Under the pieces are notes generated by a model. It was not told the origin of the DNA. It made no database searches and saw nothing but the letters and a program-made list of their open reading frames with translations. Below, piece after piece: positions 1 through 7,549 of a DNA stretch of 44,400 nt. The translations under genes and the position numbers were made by a program. This DNA comes from Verrucomicrobiales bacterium (GTDB lineage Bacteria > Verrucomicrobiota > Verrucomicrobiia > Limisphaerales > UBA9464), in the NCBI GenBank assembly GCA_005801385.1, contig SYEM01000329.1, positions 1-44,400 on the forward strand. The letters run 5' to 3'. Position 1 is the stretch's first letter, and each line of letters begins with the position of its first letter.

Positions 1-681
1 AGGGCCCAGATTCGGTCGCTTTCGGGGGACTCCTCGGGTGCCGTTTCCGATCTTTCCGAAGGAATCCGTCTGAACCCCAAGTCAGCCCTGCTGCACCAGG
101 ATCGAGCCATGGAGCGGTTCAAGATGGGACAGATCCCGGAATGTCTGCAGGACTTCGACCGCGCCAACGAGCTGAGTCCGGACCTCGTGCCCTACAATTG
201 GCAGCGCGGCATTGCCCTCTACTACGGACGCCGCTATTCGGATGGCCGGAAACAGTTCGAGGCCCATCGCGCGGTGAATGCCAACGATGTGGAGAACGCC
301 GTCTGGCATTTTCTGTGTGTCGCCCGCCAGGAGGGGACCAACGCCGCCGTGAAGGTCTACATGGACATCAGCGGGGACAGCCGCATCCCCATGGCCGAGA
401 TCCACGAGTTGTTCAAGGGCGAGGCTCCGGAGGCTGAGGTCCTCGAGGCTGCGGAATCTGCCCCCGAGGATCCCCGGGAGAAGCGCCAAGCCCGCTTCTA
501 CGCCCACCTCTACATCGGATTGTATGAGGATCTCCTGGGTCGTGCCGACTCCGCCCGGGAACATCTCCGCAAGGCCGTTGCCCTGTCGGGTTCGCGCGAC
601 TACATGGGCCAGGTGGCCCGAGTGCACCTGAACCGTCTGATTCCGCCCCCAACCACGCCCCTCTCTCCTTCGAAGCCATGA
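1..681 (+). CDS. TPR-repeat protein, 5' end outside the window
   Basis: The frame is open from the first base, so the gene begins upstream; an internal ATG lies at 109. About 226 residues are visible. They contain helical pairs typical of tetratricopeptide repeats, for example AVSDLSEGIRLNPKSALLHQ followed by a second unit with DFDRANELSPDLVPY and the IALYYGRRYSDGRKQFE helix. The C-terminal part (YIGLYEDLLGRADSAREHL) is another TPR-like unit and the last residues are Pro-rich. TPR proteins are protein-interaction scaffolds; no enzymatic domain is visible and the partner cannot be told. The stop overlaps the next start as ATGA at 678-681, so it is very likely co-transcribed and translationally coupled with the downstream rRNA methyltransferase. 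Confidence 0.8.
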   Translation, partial: RAQIRSLSGDSSGAVSDLSEGIRLNPKSALLHQDRAMERFKMGQIPECLQDFDRANELSPDLVPYNWQRGIALYYGRRYSDGRKQFEAHRAVNANDVENAVWHFLCVARQEGTNAAVKVYMDISGDSRIPMAEIHELFKGEAPEAEVLEAAESAPEDPREKRQARFYAHLYIGLYEDLLGRADSAREHLRKAVALSGSRDYMGQVARVHLNRLIPPPTTPLSPSKP

Positions 682-2543
682 CTGATCGTCGCCCCAGCGA
701 TTCCGATTCCGATTCTGCAGGCCGTCGCCCTCCCAAGCGGGGAGAGCCTTGGCCGAAACGTTTCACCTTCACCCCTGATGGGGGTATGCGGTTTGAAAAG
801 GCGGACTCGGGGCGTCCCCCCAGATCCTCGGGACCGCGTCGCCCCTTTCCGCCGCGCCCGGGATTCCGTCCAGGTCCAGGTCGTCCGCCTGGCCGTCCCG
901 GTCCAGGCCGCCCACCCTTCCAGGAGGGTCCCGACCGTCCGTTCCGTGGGGAGAGGGAACGACCTCCCTTCAGGGGGGGGGCGGGGCCCCGGTTCGGAGG
1001 CCGTTTTTCCGATGAGGGTGGAGCGTCACGACCTGCCCCTCGTGGACCCAGGGAGGGTCGTCCATTCCCGAGGACCGGTGGTCCTAGGGGAGAGGCTCCG
1101 GATTCGGATCCTCGGGGCAAGACCTGGGTTCCCCCTCGCGAGTTTCGTGGTCCCCGTCCGGGTGGACCGGATCGTCGTCTGGATCGTCCCCCCCGGGACT
1201 TCCGTGGGCCGCGTTCCTGGAATGAGGGACCCGCATCACGAGGTCCTGGACGCGGGTCCTGGGGTGGGCGTCCTGACCGTGCGCCTCGGGTGTTCGATGG
1301 CCCAGGCCCGAGATTACCAAGAAGCCCGATGGCTCGCCCGCAGCGGGACCCCTTGGTTGCTCCGCTCCGCTCCGCAGACGTGCCCCCGGAACCGCAGATG
1401 GAAAGCGAGGTCACGCCGACCCGGATGGAACTTGTCGAGCGCATCCTTTCGAAGGCGACTCCCACGATTCCTGCCGACCTTCTCCTCCGCCAGACCCTGG
1501 CCCGTCGAAAACAGCTCAGCCGTGGGGATGGGGCATGGGTCAGCCGTGCCGTGTTCAGCATCTTCAGGTGGAAGCCTTGGCTGGATGCGACGCCGCCGTC
1601 GAACGCCCAGATCGATCAAGCGTTGGCCCTCGCCGATGATTTTGCGATCAATCCCTCCCACCTCCCGGACGAGGACTTGGCCAAGGCGGTTCCAGCTTGG
1701 ACCAACGAGGTGATGGAGACCCCCGCGGCATGGCTGCGATCGCTCCAGGCGGAACCGGTTCTTTGGTTGAGAACCCGGATGGAGCACACCGCGACGGTGA
1801 TGGAGACCCTGGGGAATTGCGACCGACCTTCCTTTGCGGCTTTCCCGCAGGCCTGCCGGTATGGCGGGGAGGAGGACCTGTTCCGGCATCCGCTCTTCCA
1901 GTCCGGTGCATTCGAGATCCAGGACCTTGCCTCCCAGGCGGTGGGACGGGTCTGTGCACCCCAGTCCGGGGAGACGTGGTGGGATGCCTGTGCGGGGGAA
2001 GGGGGCAAGACGCTGCATCTTTCCGATCTGATGGGGGGCAAGGGGCTGGTCTGGTCCAGCGATCGTGCCGAGTGGCGGCTCCAGCGTCTCAAGCAGCGGG
2101 CGGCCCGTTCCGGATGCTTCAACTATCGATCCGTCGTCTGGAATGGCGGTCCGAAACCGCCCACGAAAACGATCTTCGACGGAGTCCTCGTGGATGCTCC
2201 CTGCTCTGGAATCGGGACCTGGGGACGGAACCCCCATGCCCGCTGGTCAACACGCCGCGAAGACGTCGAGGAGTTGGCCGTTGTCCAACGGTCCCTACTG
2301 GACCATGTCGCCGGCTCGATCCGTCCCGGTGGGCGACTCGTCTACGCGGTGTGTACGCTCTCCCGCGCCGAGACCGCCGGGGTGGCCGATGCCTTCATGG
2401 CGGCCCATCCCGAGTTTGAGCCCCTCGACGTGGTCAATCCCTTCGCCCCGGAACAGGCCCGTTCCTCTCGGCTTCTGCTCTGGCCGCAGGACACCGGAGG
2501 CAACGGCATGTTCATCGCCGTCTGGAAACGGCGCGAGGGTTGA
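678..2543 (+). CDS. RsmB/NSUN-family RNA m5C methyltransferase with Arg/Gly/Pro-rich N-terminal extension
   Basis: This 621-residue protein has a C-terminal Rossmann methyltransferase domain of the RsmB/RsmF/NSUN type, which puts a methyl group from SAM on C5 of cytosine in rRNA. Visible motifs: SAM-binding WWDACAGEGGKT near residue 433, motif IV VDAPCSGIGTWG near 504 (Cys used for product release), and motif VI YAVCTLSRAE near 555 (Cys is the expected nucleophile). Residues of about 240-380 resemble the N-terminal RNA-binding helical part of the family. The first ~215 residues are low-complexity and rich in Arg, Gly and Pro (PGRPPGRPGPGRPPF is a sample), which is not usual for RsmB and may bind RNA or drive condensation; that is inference. 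The start overlaps the TPR gene stop. Target nucleotide unknown. Confidence 0.88.
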   Translation: MTDRRPSDSDSDSAGRRPPKRGEPWPKRFTFTPDGGMRFEKADSGRPPRSSGPRRPFPPRPGFRPGPGRPPGRPGPGRPPFQEGPDRPFRGERERPPFRGGAGPRFGGRFSDEGGASRPAPRGPREGRPFPRTGGPRGEAPDSDPRGKTWVPPREFRGPRPGGPDRRLDRPPRDFRGPRSWNEGPASRGPGRGSWGGRPDRAPRVFDGPGPRLPRSPMARPQRDPLVAPLRSADVPPEPQMESEVTPTRMELVERILSKATPTIPADLLLRQTLARRKQLSRGDGAWVSRAVFSIFRWKPWLDATPPSNAQIDQALALADDFAINPSHLPDEDLAKAVPAWTNEVMETPAAWLRSLQAEPVLWLRTRMEHTATVMETLGNCDRPSFAAFPQACRYGGEEDLFRHPLFQSGAFEIQDLASQAVGRVCAPQSGETWWDACAGEGGKTLHLSDLMGGKGLVWSSDRAEWRLQRLKQRAARSGCFNYRSVVWNGGPKPPTKTIFDGVLVDAPCSGIGTWGRNPHARWSTRREDVEELAVVQRSLLDHVAGSIRPGGRLVYAVCTLSRAETAGVADAFMAAHPEFEPLDVVNPFAPEQARSSRLLLWPQDTGGNGMFIAVWKRREG

Positions 2544-2583
2544 GTGACCCTCTTTTTCCCGATTCCAAGTCGAAACGGGTCCC

Positions 2584-3393
2584 ATGCCGCAGTTCTTCGA
2601 CACGCACGCCCACCTCGATTTCGAAGAGTTCCGCCCGGATCTGCCCGCCGTCCTGGATCGAGCCCGGGCCGTCGGTGTCAACCGCTTCGTCTCCATCGGG
2701 ACCGATCTTGCAGCAAGCCGGCGTGCACTCGCCATCGCCGAGACCCATCAGGGTGTGTTTGCCGTGGCGGGATGGCATCCAGGCCATGCGGAGGAGGCGC
2801 CTCCGGACATCCGCGCCGAGTTGAAGGCCTTGGCCTCCCACGCGAGGATCGTTGCGATCGGTGAATGCGGGCTCGACTTCCACCGGCTGCCATCCCGGAT
2901 GGGGCAGGGTACCGTGTATGACGACGCACGGATCCGGGAACGCCAGGCAGACCTTTTTGTCCAGCAACTCGAGGTCGCCTCGGAGCTGGGATTGAATGTC
3001 GTGATCCACACCCGGGATTCCTTTGCGGAGACCGTCGACCTGTTCCGCCCCTATGCGTCACGGGTGCGGGCGGTCTTCCACTGCTTTGTCGGGACCCCCG
3101 CGGAGATGGAGGTGGTCCTTGGGATGGGATCTCTGGTCAGCTACACGGGGATTGTCACCTTCAAGAACGGGAGTGCCGTCCGCGAGACCCTTGCGGCGAC
3201 GCCGATGGACGGCTTCATGCTGGAGACGGACTGCCCGTTCCTTGCGCCGGTTCCGCACCGCGGGCGCCGTTGTGAACCGGCTTTCATTGCGGACCTCGCC
3301 TCAACGGTGGCCGGGTTGAAGCACTGCAGTCCCGAGGAGCTGGGTACCACCACGTGTGCGACGTCCCGATCCTTCTTCCAGGGGATCTCCTGA
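2584..3393 (+). CDS. TatD-family metal-dependent hydrolase/DNase
   Basis: The 269-residue product matches the TatD TIM-barrel family in length and motifs: FDTHAHLDF at the N-terminus (HxH metal ligands), IGECGLDF (metal-ligand Glu), VIHTRDSF (His), FHCFVGTPAEM (His) and LETDCPFLAP (Asp). TatD proteins are cytosolic 3'-5' exonucleases or phosphoesterases linked to DNA repair and quality control. The gene follows the rRNA methyltransferase by 40 bases on the same strand and is probably in the same transcript. A strong hairpin follows at 3424-3461. The C-terminal helix (SPEELGTTTCATSRSFFQ) departs from the common TTANARRLF pattern but aligns without a gap. The symbol is left blank because several TatD paralogues usually exist. 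Confidence 0.9.
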   Translation: MPQFFDTHAHLDFEEFRPDLPAVLDRARAVGVNRFVSIGTDLAASRRALAIAETHQGVFAVAGWHPGHAEEAPPDIRAELKALASHARIVAIGECGLDFHRLPSRMGQGTVYDDARIRERQADLFVQQLEVASELGLNVVIHTRDSFAETVDLFRPYASRVRAVFHCFVGTPAEMEVVLGMGSLVSYTGIVTFKNGSAVRETLAATPMDGFMLETDCPFLAPVPHRGRRCEPAFIADLASTVAGLKHCSPEELGTTTCATSRSFFQGIS

Positions 3394-3423
3394 GTGTCGC
3401 CAAGGGGAATCCCCCAAATTGGA

Positions 3424-3461
3424 AAGCCGCCTCCCCGCAGGGTGTCTGCGGAGGGCGGCTT
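3424..3461. terminator. Bidirectional hairpin terminator between tatD-like gene and small RHH gene
   Basis: An almost perfect inverted repeat: AAGCCGCCTCCCCGCAG pairs with CTGCGGAGGGCGGCTT across a 5-base loop, with one bulged base per arm. It lies 30 bases after the tatD-like stop and about 50 bases after the convergent gene at 3509-3709. The T-tract on either side is weak, so Rho-independent function is likely but not certain. Confidence 0.65.
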
Positions 3462-3508
3462 GAGTCCCGGTTTGGTTTCCCGGCTTTCCTCGGACGTCTC
3501 CGATGGAT

Positions 3509-3709
3509 TCAGGCGGGGCGTCCCGACTTCGAACCTTCCTTGGTGACAGGCACTCGGACGTGACTTCCACCCGTGTCGATGTCCTGTTCGACGAGGTGCT
3601 GGACGTACGCGCTGAAGCTCCTGTAACGGAGGCTCAGGCGACGGTCGTTTGCCGACTCATAGAGATCGGCGGGCATTGAAATGGAAACCTTTGTGGAACT
3701 GTTGTTCAT
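3509..3709 (-). CDS. Small ribbon-helix-helix-like protein (putative DNA-binding)
   Basis: A 66-residue frame. The segment TKVSISMPADLYESANDRR followed by SLRYRSFSAYVQHLVEQDI has the beta strand - helix - turn - helix pattern of MetJ/Arc/CopG-type ribbon-helix-helix proteins (KVSISMP strand, then two amphipathic helices). Such proteins are usually transcription repressors or antitoxins. No toxin gene is adjacent: the neighbours are the tatD-like gene (convergent) and an AT-richer spacer on the upstream side. The ribosome-binding site before ATG 3709 is poor. The final 18 residues look unstructured. It could be a genuine small regulator; alternatives are a spurious frame, which the family-like pattern makes less likely. 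Confidence 0.55.
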   Translation of the reverse strand: MNNSSTKVSISMPADLYESANDRRLSLRYRSFSAYVQHLVEQDIDTGGSHVRVPVTKEGSKSGRPA

Positions 3710-4118
3710 GGAAGGATGCGACTGGAAACTCTTTGAGAACTCCTGCTTCTAATGGACCGGCGCGTTTTTTGACCGATGACCTGGATGGCAGTGACATCTG
3801 GCGTTATATCGATGTGGTTGAAAGGGGGGGCGTTTCAATCAAAAACAAAATTTTTTCGTGAGATTGCGAAAAGTCGTTAAACAGTCTGGCGGTCAAATGC
3901 TCCATGCGATTTTTGCTGAAATGTTCGGATATCCAGCGAGGTGCAAAGAGAACGGAATCCGCACCACGGATCTTGGATGGTATCGGTCTTTAACCTTGCG
4001 AATCAGGGTGGCCTAGTGCCGATCGACGATGGGATTCCTGCAAACGAACGCTGGTCCCCAACGGCACGTCACGTCACACTTGGATTTCACTCGATGGGCG
4101 GGGTCCGTCGTCGAGCCC
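3710..4118. other. AT-richer intergenic region without a convincing gene
   Basis: About 400 bases between the divergent RHH-like gene and the methyltransferase gene. Base composition is visibly richer in A and T than the flanks, with runs such as AAAACAAAATTTTTTCG near 3841-3859 and GCGTTTTTTG near 3761. No frame here has recognisable protein features. It probably holds promoters for both flanking genes; no clear sigma-70 boxes could be assigned. Confidence 0.5.
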
Positions 4119-4700
4119 ATGGCAACCGAGATGGCTTCGAAAAGCATGATGCTGAGGCAGTTCCTGTTGGAGATGGCCCGTAACCCGATCCAGATGGGGG
4201 CGATCTGGCCGAGTTCCCCCGCCTTGGCACGCACGATGACCCGATGGCTTCCCGAGAGTTCAAGTCATCCGATCGTCGAGCTGGGTCCGGGAACCGGGAT
4301 CCTGACCCAGGAGCTGCTGTCGGCAGGGGTCCAGCCGGAGCGGCTTGTCGCGATCGAGAAATCCCCAGAGCTGGTCCGGCTCCTCAATGGGCGGTTCCCA
4401 AGGGTGAGGGTTCTTCTTGGGGATGCGTTGCATTTGGAGGACCTTCTCCTTGGTGAAAAGGCAGGCGCGGTCTTCTCCGGACTCCCTCTCAAGATCTTCA
4501 AGCCCGACCAGGTGCGTCGATTGGCGGACCAGATCCACGGATGCCTGCTGCCGGATGCTCCGTGGGTCCAGTTCAGCTATCAGCTAATGAGCAGCCGGGC
4601 CCCTGCCCCTTTCTTTCGCGTCACCGCCTCAAAGATGGTGTGGCAGAATCTCCCTCCGGCAAAGGTGAGCGTCTACCGGTCCGTCCGAGCGACGGTCTGA
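4119..4700 (+). CDS. PmtA-like SAM-dependent methyltransferase (phospholipid N-methyltransferase / rRNA-dimethylase fold)
   Basis: The product is 193 residues from the chosen ATG at 4119; an in-frame ATG at 4131 is also possible, while an ATG at 4029 would add unconserved sequence. The SAM site is IVELGPGTGILTQELL, followed by RLVAIEKSPELVRLL (motif II acidic residue) and VFSGLPLKIF, which matches the SGLPLLNF-type motif of bacterial phospholipid N-methyltransferases such as PmtA from Rhizobiaceae. The N-terminal MMLRQFLLEMARNPIQMGAI and the SSPALARTM turn also fit that family. Expected role: methylation of phosphatidylethanolamine or a related amine at the membrane. A KsgA-like rRNA methyltransferase is the alternative; the SGLP motif argues against it. 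The gene stands alone on the plus strand. Confidence 0.7.
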   Translation: MATEMASKSMMLRQFLLEMARNPIQMGAIWPSSPALARTMTRWLPESSSHPIVELGPGTGILTQELLSAGVQPERLVAIEKSPELVRLLNGRFPRVRVLLGDALHLEDLLLGEKAGAVFSGLPLKIFKPDQVRRLADQIHGCLLPDAPWVQFSYQLMSSRAPAPFFRVTASKMVWQNLPPAKVSVYRSVRATV

Positions 4701-4763
4701 CCCGGTTGCGATGGCTTTCTGGATGCGGGTGTCTGCGTTCCTGGCCCTGTGCCAAGGCCGGTC

Positions 4764-5228
4764 TCACCAGAGGAAGGAAGTCTGGGTCGCCAACGGGGTT
4801 TCCCCCCGTCTCAACTCCACCTTCCACGCCAGCACCTGTCCGTTGTCTGTGAACAACTTCCCGTCATAGGGAACCGCGGACCATCGATTCCATCTGCGAT
4901 TCCCCTGGATGGGTGCCGTAAGTTCCAGAGGGTCATTCGGGTTTCGTCCTGCGGTCTTCAGCCAGACCTTGAGCACGAGCTCCTTGGCGGGAACACCCTT
5001 GGCCTTCCATTGGATGTTGAATCGCATGCCCGATACCTGGCTGGGGTCCTTCCGGAGTTGGCCCTGGTAGGCATCCCTCTGGAAGAGGCCCGGAGCAAGG
5101 GAAGCCCGACCCCTGAGATCCAGAAGATGGGGGAGGACTTTGACGATGGAGGCCTCTTCAGCCACCAGAAGGGTGGCCGTCGTGAGGGTGAGAAGAACCC
5201 ACACGATCAGGGGGCGGGAGAGGGTCAC
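4764..5228 (-). CDS. Small secreted protein of unknown function
   Basis: A 154-residue protein starting at GTG 5228, chosen because it overlaps the stop of the upstream gene as GTGA. The first ~23 residues (IVWVLLTLTTATLLVAEE) form a Sec signal peptide with cleavage expected near the AEE. The mature part looks like a beta-sandwich: alternating hydrophobic strands such as MRFNIQWKAKG, ELVLKVWLKT and VLAWKVELRRG. No family could be named. Coupled to the gene at 5225-6397, so the two exported proteins probably act together. Nothing links it to the methyltransferase that converges on it from the left. Confidence 0.7.
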   Translation of the reverse strand: MTLSRPLIVWVLLTLTTATLLVAEEASIVKVLPHLLDLRGRASLAPGLFQRDAYQGQLRKDPSQVSGMRFNIQWKAKGVPAKELVLKVWLKTAGRNPNDPLELTAPIQGNRRWNRWSAVPYDGKLFTDNGQVLAWKVELRRGETPLATQTSFLW

Positions 5229-6397
5229 GGCTGGAAACGGGGGGGGGCTGGCCGGTTGTCCCGGAGAATGCGTTGGGATGGAGAGGTCTGGGGCGGACTC
5301 AGGAATCCAGAGCCAGCCGACGGTGCGGGCAGGCTGAAGGTAGACGGCGGTGCTGACAGACCCGATCTGCCGGCTCGGAGATCCAGGTTCGGTGTCTCGT
5401 TCCCTGGGCCGGCAAGCCCACTGCCTGGCCTGGAGGCGGCAGGGGAGATACCCACAGGACCGAAGGCATCGACCCGCATCTCCCGTCCACGACCGAAGGT
5501 TGAGGGCTCAGGAGCCTCGGACGATCGCAGGAGTCCACCACCTCCGGTCACCTGCTGATAGCGCTCGATCCGCTGGCGGCTGAGGTCGTCGACCAAGGAA
5601 CCCCGTCCACCTAGATTTGATGGGGTCGACCGGAGGTTTTCGGGCCGTGGATCGGATTCTGAACCAACCTTGCCCCCCGATGAGGCGCCTGTCTTGGAAA
5701 GACGTTGCTCAAGGGTGTTGCCTTTCTCCGGATCCAGCTGCTTCTGGAAGGACTGGGTGAGATCGGTGGACTCTCCGGGCGGGTCTTTTTTTTCGTCGCT
5801 GTCACGGATGTCTTCTTCACCGTCGTCCTGCTTCCTTCCGCGTTCGTCTCGGTCGGTTGGATCACCCTGTCTATCCCGGTCCAAATATCCCCTGTCGGCG
5901 CGTGTCCTATTGTCGTCGGTTCCATTGTCCCGGGTGGAGGTGTTCCTCGCCGCTTCGGCATCGTTCTTGAGCCTGCGCTCCAAAGCCGTTCGCGGCTTCC
6001 GGGGGCCGATGGACAGCGTTTCATCCGCTGCGTTGGCTCCCTTGTCGAAGGAGCGCAACTCCTTCCTCCCATTGTCGCTGGAGGGATCGGTCAGCAGGAA
6101 GTTCCTCTTCTTGTCGAGCCGTTCGAAGAGCTCCAGCTGCTTTCGGGCGTCGGGGAGGACCGGATCCACCTGCGGGATGGACTCGGTGGCTTTCCCGTCG
6201 ATGACGCCTCCCATTGAACTGCCGTCCAGCGAGCGGAATGAGGGCAGTTTCTTGCGGTTGGGGAGCTCCGCCGGACCTTTTCGGTTCGATGGGGTTGAAA
6301 CCTGCGCCGGTTCGCCGGCGATCACTGCGGTGCCAATGGTCCCCGTGATGAGGAGGCAGGCCGTCCACAGCCTGATTCGCGGGAGAGGCTCTGTCAT
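5225..6397 (-). CDS. Secreted, highly charged, largely disordered protein of unknown function
   Basis: 390 residues when started at the ATG at 6397; further upstream the frame runs into the Mrp gene, so longer starts are unlikely. Residues about 8-27 (RLWTACLLITGTIGTAVIAG) are a signal peptide. Residues 30-110 contain the only ordered-looking stretch (KQLELFERLDKKRNFLLTD). Residues 130-240 are rich in Asp, Glu, Arg and Lys (RDRQGDPTDRDERGRKQDDG), and the C-terminus is Pro/Ser/Gly-rich. The composition predicts disorder in the periplasm or envelope. Followed by the coupled gene at 4764-5228 (4-base overlap). No homology recognised. Confidence 0.65.
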   Translation of the reverse strand: MTEPLPRIRLWTACLLITGTIGTAVIAGEPAQVSTPSNRKGPAELPNRKKLPSFRSLDGSSMGGVIDGKATESIPQVDPVLPDARKQLELFERLDKKRNFLLTDPSSDNGRKELRSFDKGANAADETLSIGPRKPRTALERRLKNDAEAARNTSTRDNGTDDNRTRADRGYLDRDRQGDPTDRDERGRKQDDGEEDIRDSDEKKDPPGESTDLTQSFQKQLDPEKGNTLEQRLSKTGASSGGKVGSESDPRPENLRSTPSNLGGRGSLVDDLSRQRIERYQQVTGGGGLLRSSEAPEPSTFGRGREMRVDAFGPVGISPAASRPGSGLAGPGNETPNLDLRAGRSGLSAPPSTFSLPAPSAGSGFLSPPQTSPSQRILRDNRPAPPRFQP

Positions 6398-6458
6398 TGT
6401 TCTGACACTGAACCGCGCCGTGTGGCGCGTCAAAGACAGATGCTGATCCCACCCGGAA

Positions 6459-7496
6459 TCAGCCCAGTCTCTCCCGAAGGGTCTGGGCCACTTGGATGAA
6501 CGGCCGTCCTGCTGGCCCTGTGGGGTCCGATACCACGGCAGGCACCCCGCGGTCGCCGCCTTCCCGGACGGCTGGAAGGATCGGAATCTCACCGAGGAAC
6601 GGGATGCCTTTGCGTTGGGCCTCCATCGCGCCTCCGCCATGGCCGAAGATCTCGACACGCGATCCATCCGGAGCGGTGAAGTAGCTCATGTTCTCGATGA
6701 GACCGAGCAGCGGGACGTTGACCTTTTCAAACATGGCCATGCCTTTGCGGACGACCCCAATCGAGGCCTGCTGGGGCGTTGTCACGATCACTCCTCCATC
6801 CAGAGGCACGATCTGACACAGGGAAAGCTGGGCATCCCCGGTGCCCGGCGGAAGATCCACCAGCAGATAATCCAACTCACCCCAGTCCACCTGATGGATG
6901 AACTGCTGCATCGTCTTCTGGATCATGGGGCCACGCCAGATGACCGGTTGGTCGTCTGGGATGAGAAAGCCCATGCTCATCAGGCGAACTCCGTGGGCGA
7001 ACGGAGGGATCAGATGCTCCTCATCGGTAATCTCGGGTCGGTGCTGAACCCCCATCATCAGCGGAATGCTGGGACCGTAGATGTCACCATCGAGGAGCCC
7101 CACCCGGGCTCCAATGTGACGGAGAGCACAGGCGAGGTTCACCGAACAGGTGGACTTTCCCACGCCACCCTTGCCCGATGCCACGGCGATGACGCGTTTG
7201 ATGTGGGGCAGGCGGTTCTTGGCGACTGGCCCCGGGGGCGTCGGAGTTCCCGTGGGAACCTTGACCTGGACATGGGCATCCACGAGGCCTGGAATCCCGT
7301 CCCTGAGTGCCAGCCGAGCCGCGTCCGCGATCTGTTCCCCGACCTCCGGACTGGGGGACGTGAGCTCGATGAGGACACCGACGGCGTCGGTCTCGGTCTG
7401 GATCTCCTTCACCAGGCCGAACGAGACGATGTCGCGGCTGTATCCGGGATATTTGACGGTCTTGAGGATGTGCAGGACTGCCTCTTTGGAAATCAT
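6459..7496 (-). CDS. Mrp/ApbC/NBP35-type P-loop ATPase, Fe-S cluster carrier
   Basis: 345 residues from ATG 7496; longer in-frame starts exist but add unconserved sequence. Residues ~4-80 are a MIP18/DUF59 domain (AVLHILKTVKYPGYSRDIV), residues ~100-340 the SIMIBI ATPase domain with deviant Walker A ASGKGGVGKST at 107-116, GLLDGDIYGPS, and LLVDLPPGTGD (switch II/Walker B). ApbC proteins load Fe-S clusters onto target enzymes. The C-terminal CxxC that binds a bridging cluster in Salmonella ApbC is absent: the matching place reads ENMSYFTAPDGSRVEIFG. Loss of CxxC also occurs in many alphaproteobacterial Mrp proteins, so it is not itself a defect. It is the last gene of the Fe-S locus, 53 bases after the NifS-like gene. 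Confidence 0.92.
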   Translation of the reverse strand: MISKEAVLHILKTVKYPGYSRDIVSFGLVKEIQTETDAVGVLIELTSPSPEVGEQIADAARLALRDGIPGLVDAHVQVKVPTGTPTPPGPVAKNRLPHIKRVIAVASGKGGVGKSTCSVNLACALRHIGARVGLLDGDIYGPSIPLMMGVQHRPEITDEEHLIPPFAHGVRLMSMGFLIPDDQPVIWRGPMIQKTMQQFIHQVDWGELDYLLVDLPPGTGDAQLSLCQIVPLDGGVIVTTPQQASIGVVRKGMAMFEKVNVPLLGLIENMSYFTAPDGSRVEIFGHGGGAMEAQRKGIPFLGEIPILPAVREGGDRGVPAVVSDPTGPAGRPFIQVAQTLRERLG

Positions 7497-7549
7497 GGGA
7501 TGGCGTTTAACTGGGGGGTACGGATGGTTGCCGTCTCGTGCGATTGGAC

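Noticed and set aside
413-1561. Long antisense open frame opposite the Arg/Gly/Pro-rich part of the methyltransferase
   Set aside because: It mirrors the repetitive GC-rich coding strand, has low-complexity Gly/Pro/Arg content of its own and no start with a ribosome-binding site. It is a by-product of the composition.
3509-3709. Toxin-antitoxin pair formed by the RHH-like gene and a neighbour
   Set aside because: The neighbouring genes encode a TatD nuclease and a methyltransferase; no toxin-like frame is adjacent.
6459-7496. Missing CxxC in Mrp as a sign of a defective protein
   Set aside because: Many functional alphaproteobacterial Mrp proteins also lack it, with the same YF.APD sequence context.
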